Of a DNA stretch of 64,000 nucleotides, positions 26,129-35,570 are shown one piece after another. Position numbers and translations under genes: made by a program. Positions within the stretch are counted from its first letter, which is position 1, and each line of letters begins with the position of its first letter. This DNA comes from Methylobacterium dankookense. GTDB taxonomy: Bacteria > Pseudomonadota > Alphaproteobacteria > Rhizobiales > Beijerinckiaceae. Location: the NCBI RefSeq assembly GCF_902141855.1, contig NZ_CABFVH010000006.1, positions 62,001 to 126,000 of the forward strand, read 5' to 3'. The notes below the pieces were generated by a model. It was given only the letters and a program-made list of their open reading frames with translations. It was not told the DNA's origin and did no database searches.

Positions 26129-27001
26129 TCAGGCCTCGAGATGCCGCGTGCGCACGAGGCGGCGGAGCAGGCCGCCCTGCGGGCCGGCGAGCATCGAGAC
26201 GAGGTAGAGGAGGCCCGCCACCAGCACGATGGCCGGGCCGCTCGGCAGGCCGAGATGGTAGGACAGGACGAGGCCGCCGACGCTCGCCATCACCCCGATC
26301 AGCATCGCGCTCGCGATGAGGCCGCCGAGGCCGCGCGCCCAGAACCGGGCGGTGATGGCGGGGAGCAGCATCAGCCCCACGGCGAGCAAGGTGCCGAGCG
26401 CCTGGAAGCCCGCGACGAGGTTGACCACCACGAGGCCGAGGAAGGCGTAGTGGGCGCGGCCGCCGGCCCGGCTGACCGTGCGCAGGAAGAGCGGATCGAC
26501 GCACTCCATCACCAGCGGCCGGTAGAGCACGGCGAGCGCGAACAGGGTCAGCGTGCTGATGGCGCCGAGGAGCAGGAGTGCCCCGTCGTCGAGCGCCAGC
26601 ACCGTGCCGAACAGGATGTGCAGGAGATCGATCTGCGAGCCGCGCAGCGACACCAGCAGCACGCCGGCCGCCAGCGAGATCAGGTAGAAGGCGGCGAGGC
26701 TCGCATCCTCGCGCAAAGCCGTGGTGCGCGTGACGAGGCCGGCGAGCAGGGCGACGACGAGGCCGGCGACCAGGCCGCCGAGCGTCATCGCGGGCAGCGA
26801 CAGCCCCGCCACCAGGAAGCCCGCCGCAGCGCCGGGCAGGATGGCGTGGCTCATGGCCTCGCTCATCAGGCTCATCCGCCGCAGCATCAGGAAGACGCCG
26901 ATCGGCGGGGCCGAGAGCGAGAGCGCGAGGCAGCCGACGAGGGCCCGGCGCATGAAGCCGAAGGCGAAGGGATCGAGGAGGGGGGCGAGCCAGTCGGTCA
27001 C
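26129..27001 (-). CDS. Zinc/manganese ABC transporter permease (ZnuB-like)
   Basis: A 290-residue integral membrane protein of the ABC-3 permease family with about eight segments. Landmarks are MRRALVGCLALSLSAPPIGV, LMLRRMSLMSEAMSHAILPG (the family SDAxSHAxLPG-type motif) near 40-60, and GFQALGTLLAVGLMLLPA near 200. It imports a divalent metal, most likely zinc given the flanking zur. It overlaps the ATPase gene stop by four bases (ATGA-type). Confidence 0.92.
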   Translation of the reverse strand: MTDWLAPLLDPFAFGFMRRALVGCLALSLSAPPIGVFLMLRRMSLMSEAMSHAILPGAAAGFLVAGLSLPAMTLGGLVAGLVVALLAGLVTRTTALREDASLAAFYLISLAAGVLLVSLRGSQIDLLHILFGTVLALDDGALLLLGAISTLTLFALAVLYRPLVMECVDPLFLRTVSRAGGRAHYAFLGLVVVNLVAGFQALGTLLAVGLMLLPAITARFWARGLGGLIASAMLIGVMASVGGLVLSYHLGLPSGPAIVLVAGLLYLVSMLAGPQGGLLRRLVRTRHLEA

Positions 27002-27909
27002 GCGGCGTCCCCGTGCCGGTGGTGGTGGGCGTGGCGGTGGCCGCCATGCGTGTGTGCGTGGTCGTGCCCGTGATCATGCGCGGCGCCGTCCTGCGCCGAG
27101 CCGTGGGCATGGTCGTGCGCCGGGTCCGGGGCCGCGGAGCCGTGGGCGTGGTCCCGCGCGCAGACCGCCGCGTCCTCGTCCCAGGCCTCCGACAGGCGGG
27201 CGGCGCGGTCGAGGTTCTCCGGCGTCAGCACCGCGGCGGTCGGCCCCCAGGCCACCGGCTCGCGGGCGATGAGCAGCGTCGAGGGGAAATGCGCCCGCAC
27301 CTGCGCGAGGTCGTGGAGCGCGGCCACCACGGTGCGCCCCTGTCGGTGCCAGTGGCCGATCAGGCCGAGCAGGTCCTCAACGGTGCGCGCGTCGATGCCG
27401 GTGAAGGGCTCGTCGAGGAGGATTACCGCGGCGTCCTGCAGGATCAGCCGGGCGAACAGGGCCCGCTGGAACTGCCCGCCGGAGAGCGTCCCGATTTGGC
27501 GCTCCTCGAACCCCGAGAGGCCGACCGCCCGCAGCGCGTCGAGGATGCGGGCGCGCTCGCCGCGCAGGCTGCGCCAGGGGCCGGAGCTGTGCCACAGGCC
27601 CATCCCGGCGAGGTCGAGCACGGAGAGGGGGAAGCTGCGGTCGATCTCGTCCGCCTGCGGCAGGTAGGCGAGGGCCTCGCGCGGCACGCCGCGCAGGATC
27701 TGCCCGTCGAGGCAGGGGATCTCGCCGACGAGGCCCTTGAGCAGGGTCGACTTGCCGGCCCCGTTCGGCCCGACCAGGGCGAGGAGGTCGCCCGGCGGGA
27801 TCGTGCCGTCGAGATGGTGCACGGCCGGATGGCGATCGTAGCCGAGCGTCAGTCCGGCGAGGCGCACGGCGCCGGGGGTGACCTGAAGCGGGCTCACGCC
27901 GTCGCCCAC
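26998..27909 (-). CDS. Zinc ABC transporter ATPase (ZnuC-like) with His-rich tail
   Basis: A 303-residue ATPase: Walker A GPNGAGKST near residue 46, QADEIDRSFPLSV, signature LSGGQFQRALFARLIL near 142, Walker B VILLDEPFTGID near 165 and switch His VAALHDLAQV. The last 50 residues are extremely His-rich (HDHAHGSAQDG, then repeated HDHGH/HAHTH units), likely a cytosolic zinc buffer or sensor. Transporter partner is the permease just downstream. No periplasmic binding-protein gene (znuA) is in this cluster. Confidence 0.92.
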   Translation of the reverse strand: MGDGVSPLQVTPGAVRLAGLTLGYDRHPAVHHLDGTIPPGDLLALVGPNGAGKSTLLKGLVGEIPCLDGQILRGVPREALAYLPQADEIDRSFPLSVLDLAGMGLWHSSGPWRSLRGERARILDALRAVGLSGFEERQIGTLSGGQFQRALFARLILQDAAVILLDEPFTGIDARTVEDLLGLIGHWHRQGRTVVAALHDLAQVRAHFPSTLLIAREPVAWGPTAAVLTPENLDRAARLSEAWDEDAAVCARDHAHGSAAPDPAHDHAHGSAQDGAAHDHGHDHAHTHGGHRHAHHHRHGDAA

Positions 27910-28025
27910 AGGATGGCGAGCCAGAGCGGCGCGGCGAGCCCCGCCGCCAGGACGAGGCGTAAGGCGAGCCCGCTGCGGAACAGGGAGGGGCGGCGCTCGG
28001 CCGCGTGCGGGTCGGTTCGGGACAC
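27894..28025 (-). CDS. Small single-pass membrane protein
   Basis: A 43-residue ORF from a GTG at 28025 (VSRTDPHAAERRP) with one hydrophobic stretch, LALRLVLAAGLAAPLWLAIL. Its end overlaps the start of the zinc ATPase gene by 16 bases, suggesting translation coupling at the head of the zinc operon. The ribosome site is weak and an upstream ATG at 28079 would make it 61 residues. No family is recognised. Confidence 0.45.
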   Translation of the reverse strand: MSRTDPHAAERRPSLFRSGLALRLVLAAGLAAPLWLAILWATA

Positions 28026-28142
28026 GGGATGGCGTCTTCGGGAGGGGCTTTGGGAAGTTCGGGGACCGTCGTCCCGCATCGTCGGAATGCGGGCCGCCCC
28101 GCGGTTTGCCGCCCGATCCGGGGCCACCTATATAGTCGGGCC

Positions 28143-28157
28143 TGATACACTGTAACA
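28143..28157. promoter_or_regulatory. Zur-like operator palindrome
   Basis: TGATACACTGTAACA is a 15-base palindrome with one mismatch (TGWTACA-N-TGTAACA). It resembles the TGTTATA-N-TATAACA boxes bound by zinc uptake regulators in rhizobia-type bacteria. It lies 50 bases before the zur start and between zur and the divergent zinc-transport operon, so one operator could control both. A TATATA run at 28129-28134 is next to it. Confidence 0.6.
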
Positions 28158-28207
28158 GCCGGCGGGTTCAATCCGGGCCGCCGGCTCGCTTGTTCCGGGA
28201 GACGGGC

Positions 28208-28762
28208 ATGCAGGAGGACGGCCCCGCGCGGCACGGGCACGATCATGGCCACGATCATGGCCATGAGCACGGTCACGGCCACGGGGCGGCGTGCGGGACC
28301 TGCACCGACATGCTCGCCCGCGCCGAGCGCCTGTGCCGGGAGCGCGACCTGCAGTTCACGCGGCTGCGCCGGGACGTGCTGGAGACCGTGGCGGCCGCCC
28401 ACGGCCCGCTCGGCGCCTACGACATCGCCGAGCGGCTGAGCCTGCCCGGGCGGCGCGTGGCCGCGGTCTCGGTCTACCGCGCCCTCGACTTCTTGACCGA
28501 GCTCGGCCTCGTCCACCGCATCGCCAGCCGCAACGCCTTCGTCTCCTGCGCGCACGAGCACGGGGTGGGCGAGGGGCTGGTCTTCCTGATCTGCCGCTCC
28601 TGCGGGAGCATCGACGAGACCACCGCGCCCGAGGTCGAGGCCGGCCTCCACCGGGCGCTGGCCCGCGCGGGCTTCCGGCCCGCGAGCCGGATCCTGGAGG
28701 TCGAGGGCGAGTGCGGCGCCTGCCGCGGCCGTGCGCAGGGCGATACGGGCCTGGCGTCCTGA
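28208..28762 (+). CDS. zur: Fur-family zinc uptake regulator Zur
   Basis: A 184-residue Fur-family repressor. After a His-rich N-terminal tract (HGHDHGHDHGHEHGHGHG, residues 9-26) comes the winged helix (FTRLRRDVLETVAAAHGPLGA, VSVYRALDFLTELGLV) and the metal-binding C-terminal domain (SCAHEH, ICRSCGSIDE, GECGACRG). The Cys pairs fit a structural zinc site. The ATG at 28208 has GGGAGA upstream. It diverges from the zinc ABC transporter genes, its likely target; the extra His tract is unusual for Zur. Confidence 0.9.
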   Translation: MQEDGPARHGHDHGHDHGHEHGHGHGAACGTCTDMLARAERLCRERDLQFTRLRRDVLETVAAAHGPLGAYDIAERLSLPGRRVAAVSVYRALDFLTELGLVHRIASRNAFVSCAHEHGVGEGLVFLICRSCGSIDETTAPEVEAGLHRALARAGFRPASRILEVEGECGACRGRAQGDTGLAS

Positions 28763-28833
28763 GCGGCCTCGAACGACCGGATCGGTCGCGGCAGCGCAAG
28801 CGCGACCGCGCGCCGCCGCCCGTGCGGCGAGTC

Positions 28834-28862
28834 GCGGCAGGCCCGGGAACCGGGCCTGCCGC
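28834..28862. terminator. Strong bidirectional hairpin
   Basis: GCGGCAGGCCCGG (28834-28846), loop GAA, and CCGGGCCTGCCGC (28850-28862) form a perfect 13-bp stem between the convergent zur and glycosylphosphotransferase genes. There is no long T-run, but position and stability make a terminator likely. Confidence 0.7.
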
Positions 28863-28874
28863 ACCAAAGAATGC

Positions 28875-30386
28875 TCAGAACGCGTTCCGGTAGGCGCGGC
28901 GGGAGAACACCGTCCGGACGATGATCTGGATGTCGAACCAGATCGACCAATTGTCGATGTAGTGCAGGTCGTGTGCGACGCGCCGCTCCATGTCGAGGTC
29001 GGTGAGCGTCTCGCCGCGCAGGCCGTTCACCTGGGCCCAGCCGGTGATGCCGGGGCGTACGTTGTGGCGGCGGGCGTAGAGGGCGATGCGCCGCTCGAAG
29101 CTGCGGTCATGGGCGAGCGCGTGCGGGCGGGGGCCGACCAGGGACATCTCGCCCTTCATCACGTTGAGGAGCTGGGGCAGCTCGTCGAGATTGGTCTTGC
29201 GCAGGAAGGCGCCGATGCGGGTGATGCGCGAATCGTTCCGGGTGGCCTGCCGGAAGGCCGCGTTCTCCTCCGTCCGCATGCTGCGGAACTTGTAGACGGC
29301 GAACGGCTCCTGGTTGAAGCCGTAGCGCTTCTGCCGGAACAGGGCCGGCCCCGGGCTGTCGAGCTTGATCAGCACGGCGAGCACCGCGAAGAGCGGGGCG
29401 AGCAGCACCAGGGCGACCGAGGCGGCGGCGAGGTCGAACACGCGTTTCAGCACGATCTCGGCGAGGTTCAGCGGGCGCCGGCCGATATTGATGCCCGAGA
29501 GCCGGCCCACGCGGGCGACCGACATCTCGGGGAAGCGGTCGAGCACGGTGCCGGGGCGCAGGTGCAGCGCGGCCGGCACGCGCAGGAAGGCGTCGATGCA
29601 GCGCTCGACCTCGGCGGTGTCGGCCCAGGGGATCAGGATGAACACGTCGTCCGGCCGCAGGAAGCGGACCACGGAGACGGCGAGGTCGAGATCCTCCGCC
29701 ATCTGCGCGTGGCGCGCCTCCCCCCCCGCATCGTGGGGGACGCGGCGCAGGTAGCTCGTGCCGACCACCCGGATGCCGAGGGCGTCGGCCTCGTTGTTGG
29801 CGTAGAAGCGGGCGATGTCCTCCTCGAAGCCGACGAGGTGGACGCGGCTGGCCGAGGGCAAGGCCGGGCGCACGTGCCAGCGCACCACCGACACCGCCGC
29901 CGCCCGCGCGACGAGCAGGGCCGGCAGGCCCAGTGCGAAGACGAGGACGGTGACGGCGCGGGACAGGTCGGTGGTCGTCTTGGTGGCGAAGCTGACGACG
30001 AGGAGCGCCCCCCAGGCCGCGAGCCAGAGGCTGGCGGTCGGCTGGAAGCGGCGCTTGGCGGCGAGCAGGCTCTCGAAGGTGTACTCGCCGCGCAGCGCGT
30101 TGGTCATCAGCACGACCAGGGCGAGCAGGCCTGCCATCCGCCAGGATTGCAGGTCCGCCGGGGAGAGCGCGCTGTGATAGGCGACGGCGTGGTAGCCGAG
30201 CTCGATCGGCAGGGCCGTGCCGAAGATGGCGGCGAGGTCGGCGAGCGCCACCCCGAGGGAGATGCCGACGCGCAGCACCGCCCGCCCGCGCTGCGGCAGC
30301 AGCGCCGACCAGACGCGGCGGCGCGACCGCCCGGCCGCAGCCTGGTACGATTCGGGAAGGCGACCTTGTAGCATCTGAAGGGCCAT
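28875..30386 (-). CDS. Exopolysaccharide polyprenyl glycosylphosphotransferase
   Basis: A 503-residue initiating transferase that loads the first sugar-1-phosphate on undecaprenyl phosphate. N-terminal hydrophobic segments lie at about 40-150, a nucleotide-binding-like middle at about 170-300, and the catalytic sugar-transferase domain from KRVFDLAAA near 310. Catalytic blocks are [21 protein letters not shown] (broken here), [50 protein letters not shown]. The order fits WcaJ/ExoY-type proteins. It stands alone, with a repeat-rich 300-bp region upstream. Confidence 0.9.
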   Translation of the reverse strand: MALQMLQGRLPESYQAAAGRSRRRVWSALLPQRGRAVLRVGISLGVALADLAAIFGTALPIELGYHAVAYHSALSPADLQSWRMAGLLALVVLMTNALRGEYTFESLLAAKRRFQPTASLWLAAWGALLVVSFATKTTTDLSRAVTVLVFALGLPALLVARAAAVSVVRWHVRPALPSASRVHLVGFEEDIARFYANNEADALGIRVVGTSYLRRVPHDAGGEARHAQMAEDLDLAVSVVRFLRPDDVFILIPWADTAEVERCIDAFLRVPAALHLRPGTVLDRFPEMSVARVGRLSGINIGRRPLNLAEIVLKRVFDLAAASVALVLLAPLFAVLAVLIKLDSPGPALFRQKRYGFNQEPFAVYKFRSMRTEENAAFRQATRNDSRITRIGAFLRKTNLDELPQLLNVMKGEMSLVGPRPHALAHDRSFERRIALYARRHNVRPGITGWAQVNGLRGETLTDLDMERRVAHDLHYIDNWSIWFDIQIIVRTVFSRRAYRNAF

Positions 30387-30524
30387 GATCCGCGAAGGCT
30401 CGAAACTGTCCCGGGCCGGGACGGATCTCGCATCCGCCCCGTATCCCGGCTCCGTTCGAGCAAGCGGCGGACCCGCCGGCGGCGTCCCGGGATCGCGTGG
30501 GCGCCGATGAAGGCGCTCCGGACA

Positions 30525-30645
30525 GCCTGAAACGGTCTCCCTTTGATCGGCGCGAGCGGCCGCAGATTCCCTCGCCCCGCCCGGCGGGGAGAGGGAGATC
30601 CTCGGCTACCCGAGGTGATCAGCCGGTTTCAGGATGAGGGAGACC
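30525..30645. repeat. Imperfect palindromic intergenic element
   Basis: GGTCTCCCT (30534-30542) pairs with AGGGAGACC (30637-30645), with TTGATCGGC/TGATCAGCC and CCTCGCCCCGCC/GGCGGGGAGAGG inside as further arms. The 300-bp gap between the phosphotransferase and the monooxygenase genes otherwise holds nothing recognisable. Confidence 0.6.
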
Positions 30646-30685
30646 ACGGCCCGGTCATCGACCGAGCGCGCTCATCCCGGCATGC

Positions 30686-31012
30686 TCAGGCGGCGTCGCT
30701 GCGGGCGACTGTCTGGATCGTCTCGAAACCCTCGAACTGGGGGTGTCCGAGATAGAGAGGGCGGGTGCCGGGGACGCGGCCATGGGCCTTGCGGAACTGC
30801 TCGGAGCGCGTCCAGGCCTCGAAATCGGCGCGCGAGCGCCAGACCGTGTGCGAGGCATACAGAACGTGGTCCTCCGCCTCCGGGCCGCGCAGCAGGTGGA
30901 ACTCCACGAAGCCCTCCATCTCCCCCAGATGGCTGTCGCGCCCGAGCCAGACCTGCTCGAACTCCCCCGTCGCGTCCTTCACGACCTTGAATCGGTTCAT
31001 GGCGATGAACAC
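30686..31012 (-). CDS. Antibiotic-biosynthesis-monooxygenase-like (ABM/IsdG fold) protein
   Basis: A 108-residue single-domain protein: FIAMNRFKVVKDATGEFEQVW, a Trp in EMEGFVEFHLLRG, YASHTVWRSRADFEAWTRSEQF and AHGRV. This is the small ferredoxin-like ABM domain shared by heme-degrading IsdG/HmuQ-like enzymes. The start is a GTG at 31012 with GGGAG seven bases upstream; relatives begin MFIAMNRF, so the internal ATG is too late. Heme degradation is possible but substrate is not established; no iron genes flank it. Confidence 0.82.
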   Translation of the reverse strand: MFIAMNRFKVVKDATGEFEQVWLGRDSHLGEMEGFVEFHLLRGPEAEDHVLYASHTVWRSRADFEAWTRSEQFRKAHGRVPGTRPLYLGHPQFEGFETIQTVARSDAA

Positions 31013-31394
31013 GCGCTTGCTCCCTGTCCGGTGGATCCCCGGAGCCGCTCCCGATCGCGCCGAACCGGCATCCGCTTCGGCGAAGAGCGCTCCCAAGTCG
31101 ATCGCTCAGGGTTTGGGGCGCGGATCCCCGGTGTCAACCGCTTCCGGCGGCAAGATCCGCACTCCTCGTTTCGAATTCGGCGCAGGCGTGGCCGCGCCGG
31201 ACATGGACTTTGCGGCCATCTTGAGCATAAGAACGAAACTCGGCGCGAATGATCGGCCCAAATCTCGCGTGGGCGGCCCCGGAGGGCCGCAATGTTGTTG
31301 GGTACGAGGGACTGCCGGTCTCGGATCAGCGGGGGCAGGTCGGAGGGGCAGTCTTCTCGTGGCAGATCGACGCAAGCGCTGGCACGAAGAGAAT
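31013..31394. other. Gene-free region upstream of the PraR-like regulator
   Basis: These 382 bases contain no credible gene. The AT-richer stretch TTGAGCATAAGAACGAAACT near 31222-31241 is a candidate promoter for the regulator. A GGCCCCGGAGGGCC hairpin lies near 31275. No known operator was identified. Confidence 0.4.
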
Positions 31395-31823
31395 ATGACT
31401 AGTCCGATGATGCCGAAACAGACGACCGACGTGGATCGCCTCGTCGGCATTCGCATCAAAGCGCTGCGCAAGGCGCGTGGCATGAGCCAGACCGCGCTGG
31501 GCAACGCGGTGGGTGTGACCTTCCAGCAGGTCCAGAAGTACGAGAAGGGCCAGAATCGCGTCGGCGCCGGGCGCCTGCGCGAGATCGCCCGCCTCCTCGA
31601 GGTGCCGGTCTCGGCCTTCTTCGAGGAGGACAAGCCGTCCGACGGGCCGCAGGAGGACGTGTTCAGCTTCCTCAGCGCGCACGGCGCGATCGAACTCCTG
31701 CGCGCCTACGCCTCGATCCAGGACGATCAGGTCCGCCGCGACGTGCTCTCGATCGTCCGCTCCGCCGCGCGGCTCTCGCAGGCCAAGGCGGCCGCCGAGG
31801 ATGGCACGGCAACCGAGGGATAA
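31395..31823 (+). CDS. XRE-family transcriptional regulator, PraR/PhrR-like
   Basis: A 142-residue repressor with an HTH_3 domain near residues 17-70: GIRIKALRKARGMSQTALG, TFQQVQKYEKGQNRVGAGRL, and EVPVSAFFEE. The KYEKGxNRVGAxRL block is characteristic of the rhizobial PraR/PhrR/SinR-like group that controls biofilm and quorum-sensing or stress functions. The C-terminal half is helical and Ala-rich. The start at 31395 has GAAGAG upstream. It is not obviously linked to the neighbouring cobB, which ends convergently 3 bases away. Confidence 0.9.
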   Translation: MTSPMMPKQTTDVDRLVGIRIKALRKARGMSQTALGNAVGVTFQQVQKYEKGQNRVGAGRLREIARLLEVPVSAFFEEDKPSDGPQEDVFSFLSAHGAIELLRAYASIQDDQVRRDVLSIVRSAARLSQAKAAAEDGTATEG

Positions 31824-31826
31824 GGA

Positions 31827-33149
31827 TCAGGCCGGCTCGCTCGCGATCAGGTGGAAGAAGCTGCCGGTGACGCATCCGCGCCGGTGGCCCGCGAAGCCGA
31901 GATCGCTGCCCTCCGCGTCGCTCACCCGGGCGAGCGCCTCGACCTCGGCCGGGGCTTCCGTCAGCTCGCCCGCATAGTGGAACTCGTGGCCGACGAGCCG
32001 TGAGCCGCGCGGGCCCAGCACCCCGTCCGCGACGAGGCGGGCCACGCGGTAGCCGAGATGCAGGCGCCGCTTCGCGTAGCTCGTCGCCACCGGCAGCAGC
32101 CCGGCCATCGGATGCGTGACCCCGTCCGCATCCTCCAGGCTCTCGCCGAGCACCATGTAGCCGCCGCACTCCCCGTGGACCGGCTTCGCCTCGGCGAAGG
32201 CGCGGAGCACCGCGCGGAAGCGTTCCGCCGCGGCGAGCCGCCCCGCATGCAGCTCCGGATAGCCGCCGGGCAGCCAGCAGACGTCGCAATCGGCCGGCGG
32301 CGCCTCGTCGGCCAGCGGTGAGAACGGCACGATCTCGGCGCCCGCCGCCCGCCAGCCCGCCTCCTGATGGGGATAGAGGAAGCTGAAGGCCGCGTCCGAG
32401 GCCACCGCGATGCGCTGCCCCGGCGGCGCGGGCAGGGCGCCGGGCGTCCCGGCCCGCGTGCCGCCGCCCGCCGCGGCGAGGATCGCGTCGAGGTCGAGCC
32501 CCGCCTCGGCGAGATCCGCCAGACGGTCGAGGCGGGCTTCGAGGTCGGTGGTCTCGCGGGCCTGGACCAGGCCGAGATGCCGCTCCGGCAGGACGAGGCC
32601 GGCATCGCGCGACAGCGCCCCGAGCACCGGCAGGCCGGTCCGGGCGAGCCCGGCCTCGACGAGGCGGCGGTGGCGGGGGCTCGCGACCTTGTTCAGCACC
32701 ACGCCGGCGAAGCGCAGGCGCGGATCGTAGGCGGCGCAGCCGAGCGCCACGGCGGCGGCGGTCTGCGCCGCGCCCGAGACGTCGAGCACCAGCACCACCG
32801 GCCAGCCGTAGCGGGCGGCGATGTCGGCATTGGCGCCCGTGCGGCTCTCGGCCGCCCGGACCCCGTCGAACAGGCCCATGGAGCCCTCGGCCACGACGAT
32901 GTCGGCCTCGGCCCCCACCAGCCCCGCCACCGCGTCGAGGAGGGGCGGGCCCATGGCGAAGCTGTCGAGGTTGAAGCTCGGGAAGCCCGTGGCGGCGCGG
33001 TGGAAGGCGGGGTCGATGTAGTCCGGCCCGCATTTGGCGCCGCGCACGGCGAGGCCGCGCCGGGCGAGCGCCCGCATCAGGGCGAGCGTCACCGTGGTCT
33101 TGCCGGAGCTCGACCGGGGCGCGGCGACGAGGATCCCGGCCGCGCTCAC
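31827..33149 (-). CDS. cobB: Hydrogenobyrinate a,c-diamide synthase CobB
   Basis: ATP- and glutamine-dependent amidation of carboxylates a and c of hydrogenobyrinate, just before cobalt insertion. The 440 residues include the P-loop [34 protein letters not shown], and a class-I glutamine amidotransferase part with LPGGYPELH and the nucleophile Cys in [12 protein letters not shown], plus GHEFHY near the end. The GTG start at 33149 overlaps the cobM stop (GTGA), so translation is coupled. It is last in cobL-cobE-cobM-cobB. Confidence 0.95.
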   Translation of the reverse strand: MSAAGILVAAPRSSSGKTTVTLALMRALARRGLAVRGAKCGPDYIDPAFHRAATGFPSFNLDSFAMGPPLLDAVAGLVGAEADIVVAEGSMGLFDGVRAAESRTGANADIAARYGWPVVLVLDVSGAAQTAAAVALGCAAYDPRLRFAGVVLNKVASPRHRRLVEAGLARTGLPVLGALSRDAGLVLPERHLGLVQARETTDLEARLDRLADLAEAGLDLDAILAAAGGGTRAGTPGALPAPPGQRIAVASDAAFSFLYPHQEAGWRAAGAEIVPFSPLADEAPPADCDVCWLPGGYPELHAGRLAAAERFRAVLRAFAEAKPVHGECGGYMVLGESLEDADGVTHPMAGLLPVATSYAKRRLHLGYRVARLVADGVLGPRGSRLVGHEFHYAGELTEAPAEVEALARVSDAEGSDLGFAGHRRGCVTGSFFHLIASEPA

Positions 33150-33928
33150 CGCGTCCCCTCCGCCGAGACGGCGCCGCCGGGGCGGAAGCGCCGGTCGTAG
33201 TCGGGGGCGTAGAGGGCGCTCTCGCGGAAGGCGCCCGGGTCGAGGGCCGGGCCGACGAGGATCAGCGCCGTGCGCTCCAGCCCGGCCTCCTTCACCTGGT
33301 CCGCCAGGGTCGCCAGCGTGCCGCGGATCACGCGCTCGTCGGGCCAGGTGGCGCGGAACACCGCCGCGGCCGGGCAATCCGCGCCGTAGAAGGGCAGGAG
33401 CTCGGCGGCGAGCGCCTCCACCACGTGGATCGAGAGGTGGAGGGCGAGCGTTGCGCCGGTCTGCGCGAAACTCGCGAGCCGCTCGCGCTCCGGCATGGCG
33501 CTGGCCCGGCCCGAAGAACGGGTGAGCACCACCGATTGCGCGAGGCCGGGCACGGTCAGCTCCCGGCGCAGCACGGCGGCGGCGGCCGAGAAGGCGGGGA
33601 CGCCCGGCGTCACCGTGTAGGGGATGCCGAGCCGGTCGAGCCGGCGCATCTGCTCGGCGAGCGCGCTCCAGATCGCGAGGTCGCCCGAATGCAGGCGCGC
33701 CACGTCCTGGCCCCGGGCATGGGCGGCCTCAATCTCGGCGACGATGGCGTCGAGGTCGAGGGGGGCGGTGTCGACGATGCGCGCGCCCGATGGGCACCAG
33801 CCGAGGATCTCGGGCGCCACCAGCGAGCCGGCATAGAGGCAGACCGGGCAGGCGGCGATGAGGTCGCGCCCGCGCACGGTGATCAGGTCGGGGGCGCCCG
33901 GGCCGGCGCCGATGAAGTGGACGGTCAT
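33146..33928 (-). CDS. cobM: Precorrin-4 C11-methyltransferase CobM
   Basis: SAM-dependent methylation of C11 of precorrin-4. The 260-residue tetrapyrrole methylase begins [19 protein letters not shown] (SAM site), with [41 protein letters not shown] and [15 protein letters not shown], all CobM/CbiF-like. The ATG overlaps the cobE stop by four bases. Confidence 0.95.
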   Translation of the reverse strand: MTVHFIGAGPGAPDLITVRGRDLIAACPVCLYAGSLVAPEILGWCPSGARIVDTAPLDLDAIVAEIEAAHARGQDVARLHSGDLAIWSALAEQMRRLDRLGIPYTVTPGVPAFSAAAAVLRRELTVPGLAQSVVLTRSSGRASAMPERERLASFAQTGATLALHLSIHVVEALAAELLPFYGADCPAAAVFRATWPDERVIRGTLATLADQVKEAGLERTALILVGPALDPGAFRESALYAPDYDRRFRPGGAVSAEGTR

Positions 33929-34353
33929 GGCCCCTCTTGGACGGGCGCCGCGCCGTCCGCAACGGCGGCGAGGGCGCAGGTGGCGCCGGAACTCGCGATC
34001 CGAGCCAGGACGAGCCGTGCCTCGGGCCCGCCTGCCGCGAGCGCGGCGGCCTCCGCCACCGAACCGATCCCGCGCGTCGTCTCGATCCGGGCCGAGCGGG
34101 TGACGACGCGGGTGTCGGCCTCCGCCAGCGCCTCCGCCGTGATTCCCCGCGGGGCGAGGCCGAACCGGGCGGCGGCCTCGGCGAGCGCCATAGCCCCCGC
34201 CCTGTCGGCGGCGGTGGCGATGCCGGCCAGCGCGCCCGGCTCCAGCCCCGCCTCGGCCAGCGCCCGGCGGATCAGGGCCTCGATCTCGGGGGCTTGCGTG
34301 CCGCGGCGGAAGCCGACGCCCGCGACGATCGTCACGAGCGGGTCCAGGCCCAT
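33925..34353 (-). CDS. cobE: Cobalamin biosynthesis protein CobE
   Basis: A 142-residue small protein related to the C-terminal domain of Cbi[41 protein letters not shown], and the Ser/Gly-rich [14 protein letters not shown]. CobE is required in the aerobic pathway but its exact step is not settled. The start at 34353 lies 22 bases inside the cobL end. Confidence 0.9.
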   Translation of the reverse strand: MGLDPLVTIVAGVGFRRGTQAPEIEALIRRALAEAGLEPGALAGIATAADRAGAMALAEAAARFGLAPRGITAEALAEADTRVVTRSARIETTRGIGSVAEAAALAAGGPEARLVLARIASSGATCALAAVADGAAPVQEGP

Positions 34354-35570
34354 TGCGTGACCGGCATCGCGGCGCGCCAGCCATGCATCCCGCCAACAGG
34401 GTCGGCCCGCGCCACCGAGAGGCGGCGCAGGCTTCCGCCCCGCGTGGCGAAGGCGGCGAGCAGGGCGGCCTCGCCCTCCAGCGTCACCGCGTTGGCGACG
34501 CAGCGCCCGCCGGGGCCGAGCGCCGCACAGGCCGCCTCGATCACGCCCGGCTCCGAGACGCCGCCGCCGATGAAGACCGCGCCCGGTGCCGGCAATCCGG
34601 CGAGGGCGGCGGGTGCCGTGCCGTCGACCACCGCGAGACCCGGCACGCCGAAGCTTTGCGCGTTGCGGGCGATCCGCGCGGCGCGCTCGGGCTTCGCCTC
34701 CACCGCCACCGCCCGCATGGCCGGATGGCGCAGCATCCACTCGATGGAGATCGAGCCGGAGCCCCCGCCGATATCCCACAGGAGCTCACCCCGGCGCGGC
34801 TCCAGCGCGGCGAGCGTCACTGCGCGGATCTCGGCCTTGGTGAGCTGCCCATCGCTCTCGAACAGGGCGTCGGGCAGGCCGGGGGCGAGCGTCAGGATGC
34901 GCGCCTCGGGTCCGCCGGCCACCGCGACGGCAAGCGTATTGAGCGGGTCGATCCCGTCGAGGTCGAACCGGTCGGCCACGGATTCGCGGATCCGCTCGCG
35001 CGGGCCGCCCATCGCCTCCAGAACGGTCAGGTGCGAGGCGCCGAAGCCGCGCTCCGTGAGGAGCCGCGCCACCTGACCCGGCGTGGTCCCGTCCCAGGAC
35101 AGGACGAGGAGCTGCGCGCCCGGCTGGAGATGGGGCAGGATCAGCGGGAGCGCCCGCCCGTGCAGGGTCAGGCAGCCGCAGTCGGGGAGCGACCAGCCGA
35201 GCCTGGCGCAGGCGAGGCTGAAGGCCGAGGGCTGCGGGTAGGCGCGGAACTCCGCCGGCTTCACGAGCCGGGCGATCTCGGCGCCGATGCCGTAATGGAA
35301 CGGGTCGCCCGTGGCGAGGATGCAGGTCGGCCGGCCGCGCCGGGCCAGGATCTCGGGATAGGCCTGGTGGATCGGGCTCGGCCAGGCCCGCGTCTCGGCG
35401 GCGAGCGGCGCGGCGAGCGCGAGGTGGCGGCGCCCGCCCCAGACCACCTCCGCGGCGTCGAGCGCCGCGGCCGCGGCCGGGCTCAGGCCCGCGCGCCCGT
35501 CCTCGCCGATGCCGACGATCGAGAGCCAGGGGCTCGACGGGGGCTCAAGCGGAGGCGAGAAGGCGGCCAT
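34332..35570 (-). CDS. cobL: Precorrin-6Y C5,15-methyltransferase (decarboxylating) CobL
   Basis: Bifunctional enzyme that methylates C5 and C15 and decarboxylates the ring C acetate. About 412 residues: an N-terminal tetrapyrrole methylase ([32 protein letters not shown]) and, from about residue 230, a class I methyltransferase ([49 protein letters not shown]). The ATG at 35570 is chosen because MAAF follows GAGGATGAGG; its codon overlaps the divergent cobK ATG. Confidence 0.95.
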   Translation of the reverse strand: MAAFSPPLEPPSSPWLSIVGIGEDGRAGLSPAAAAALDAAEVVWGGRRHLALAAPLAAETRAWPSPIHQAYPEILARRGRPTCILATGDPFHYGIGAEIARLVKPAEFRAYPQPSAFSLACARLGWSLPDCGCLTLHGRALPLILPHLQPGAQLLVLSWDGTTPGQVARLLTERGFGASHLTVLEAMGGPRERIRESVADRFDLDGIDPLNTLAVAVAGGPEARILTLAPGLPDALFESDGQLTKAEIRAVTLAALEPRRGELLWDIGGGSGSISIEWMLRHPAMRAVAVEAKPERAARIARNAQSFGVPGLAVVDGTAPAALAGLPAPGAVFIGGGVSEPGVIEAACAALGPGGRCVANAVTLEGEAALLAAFATRGGSLRRLSVARADPVGGMHGWRAAMPVTQWAWTRS

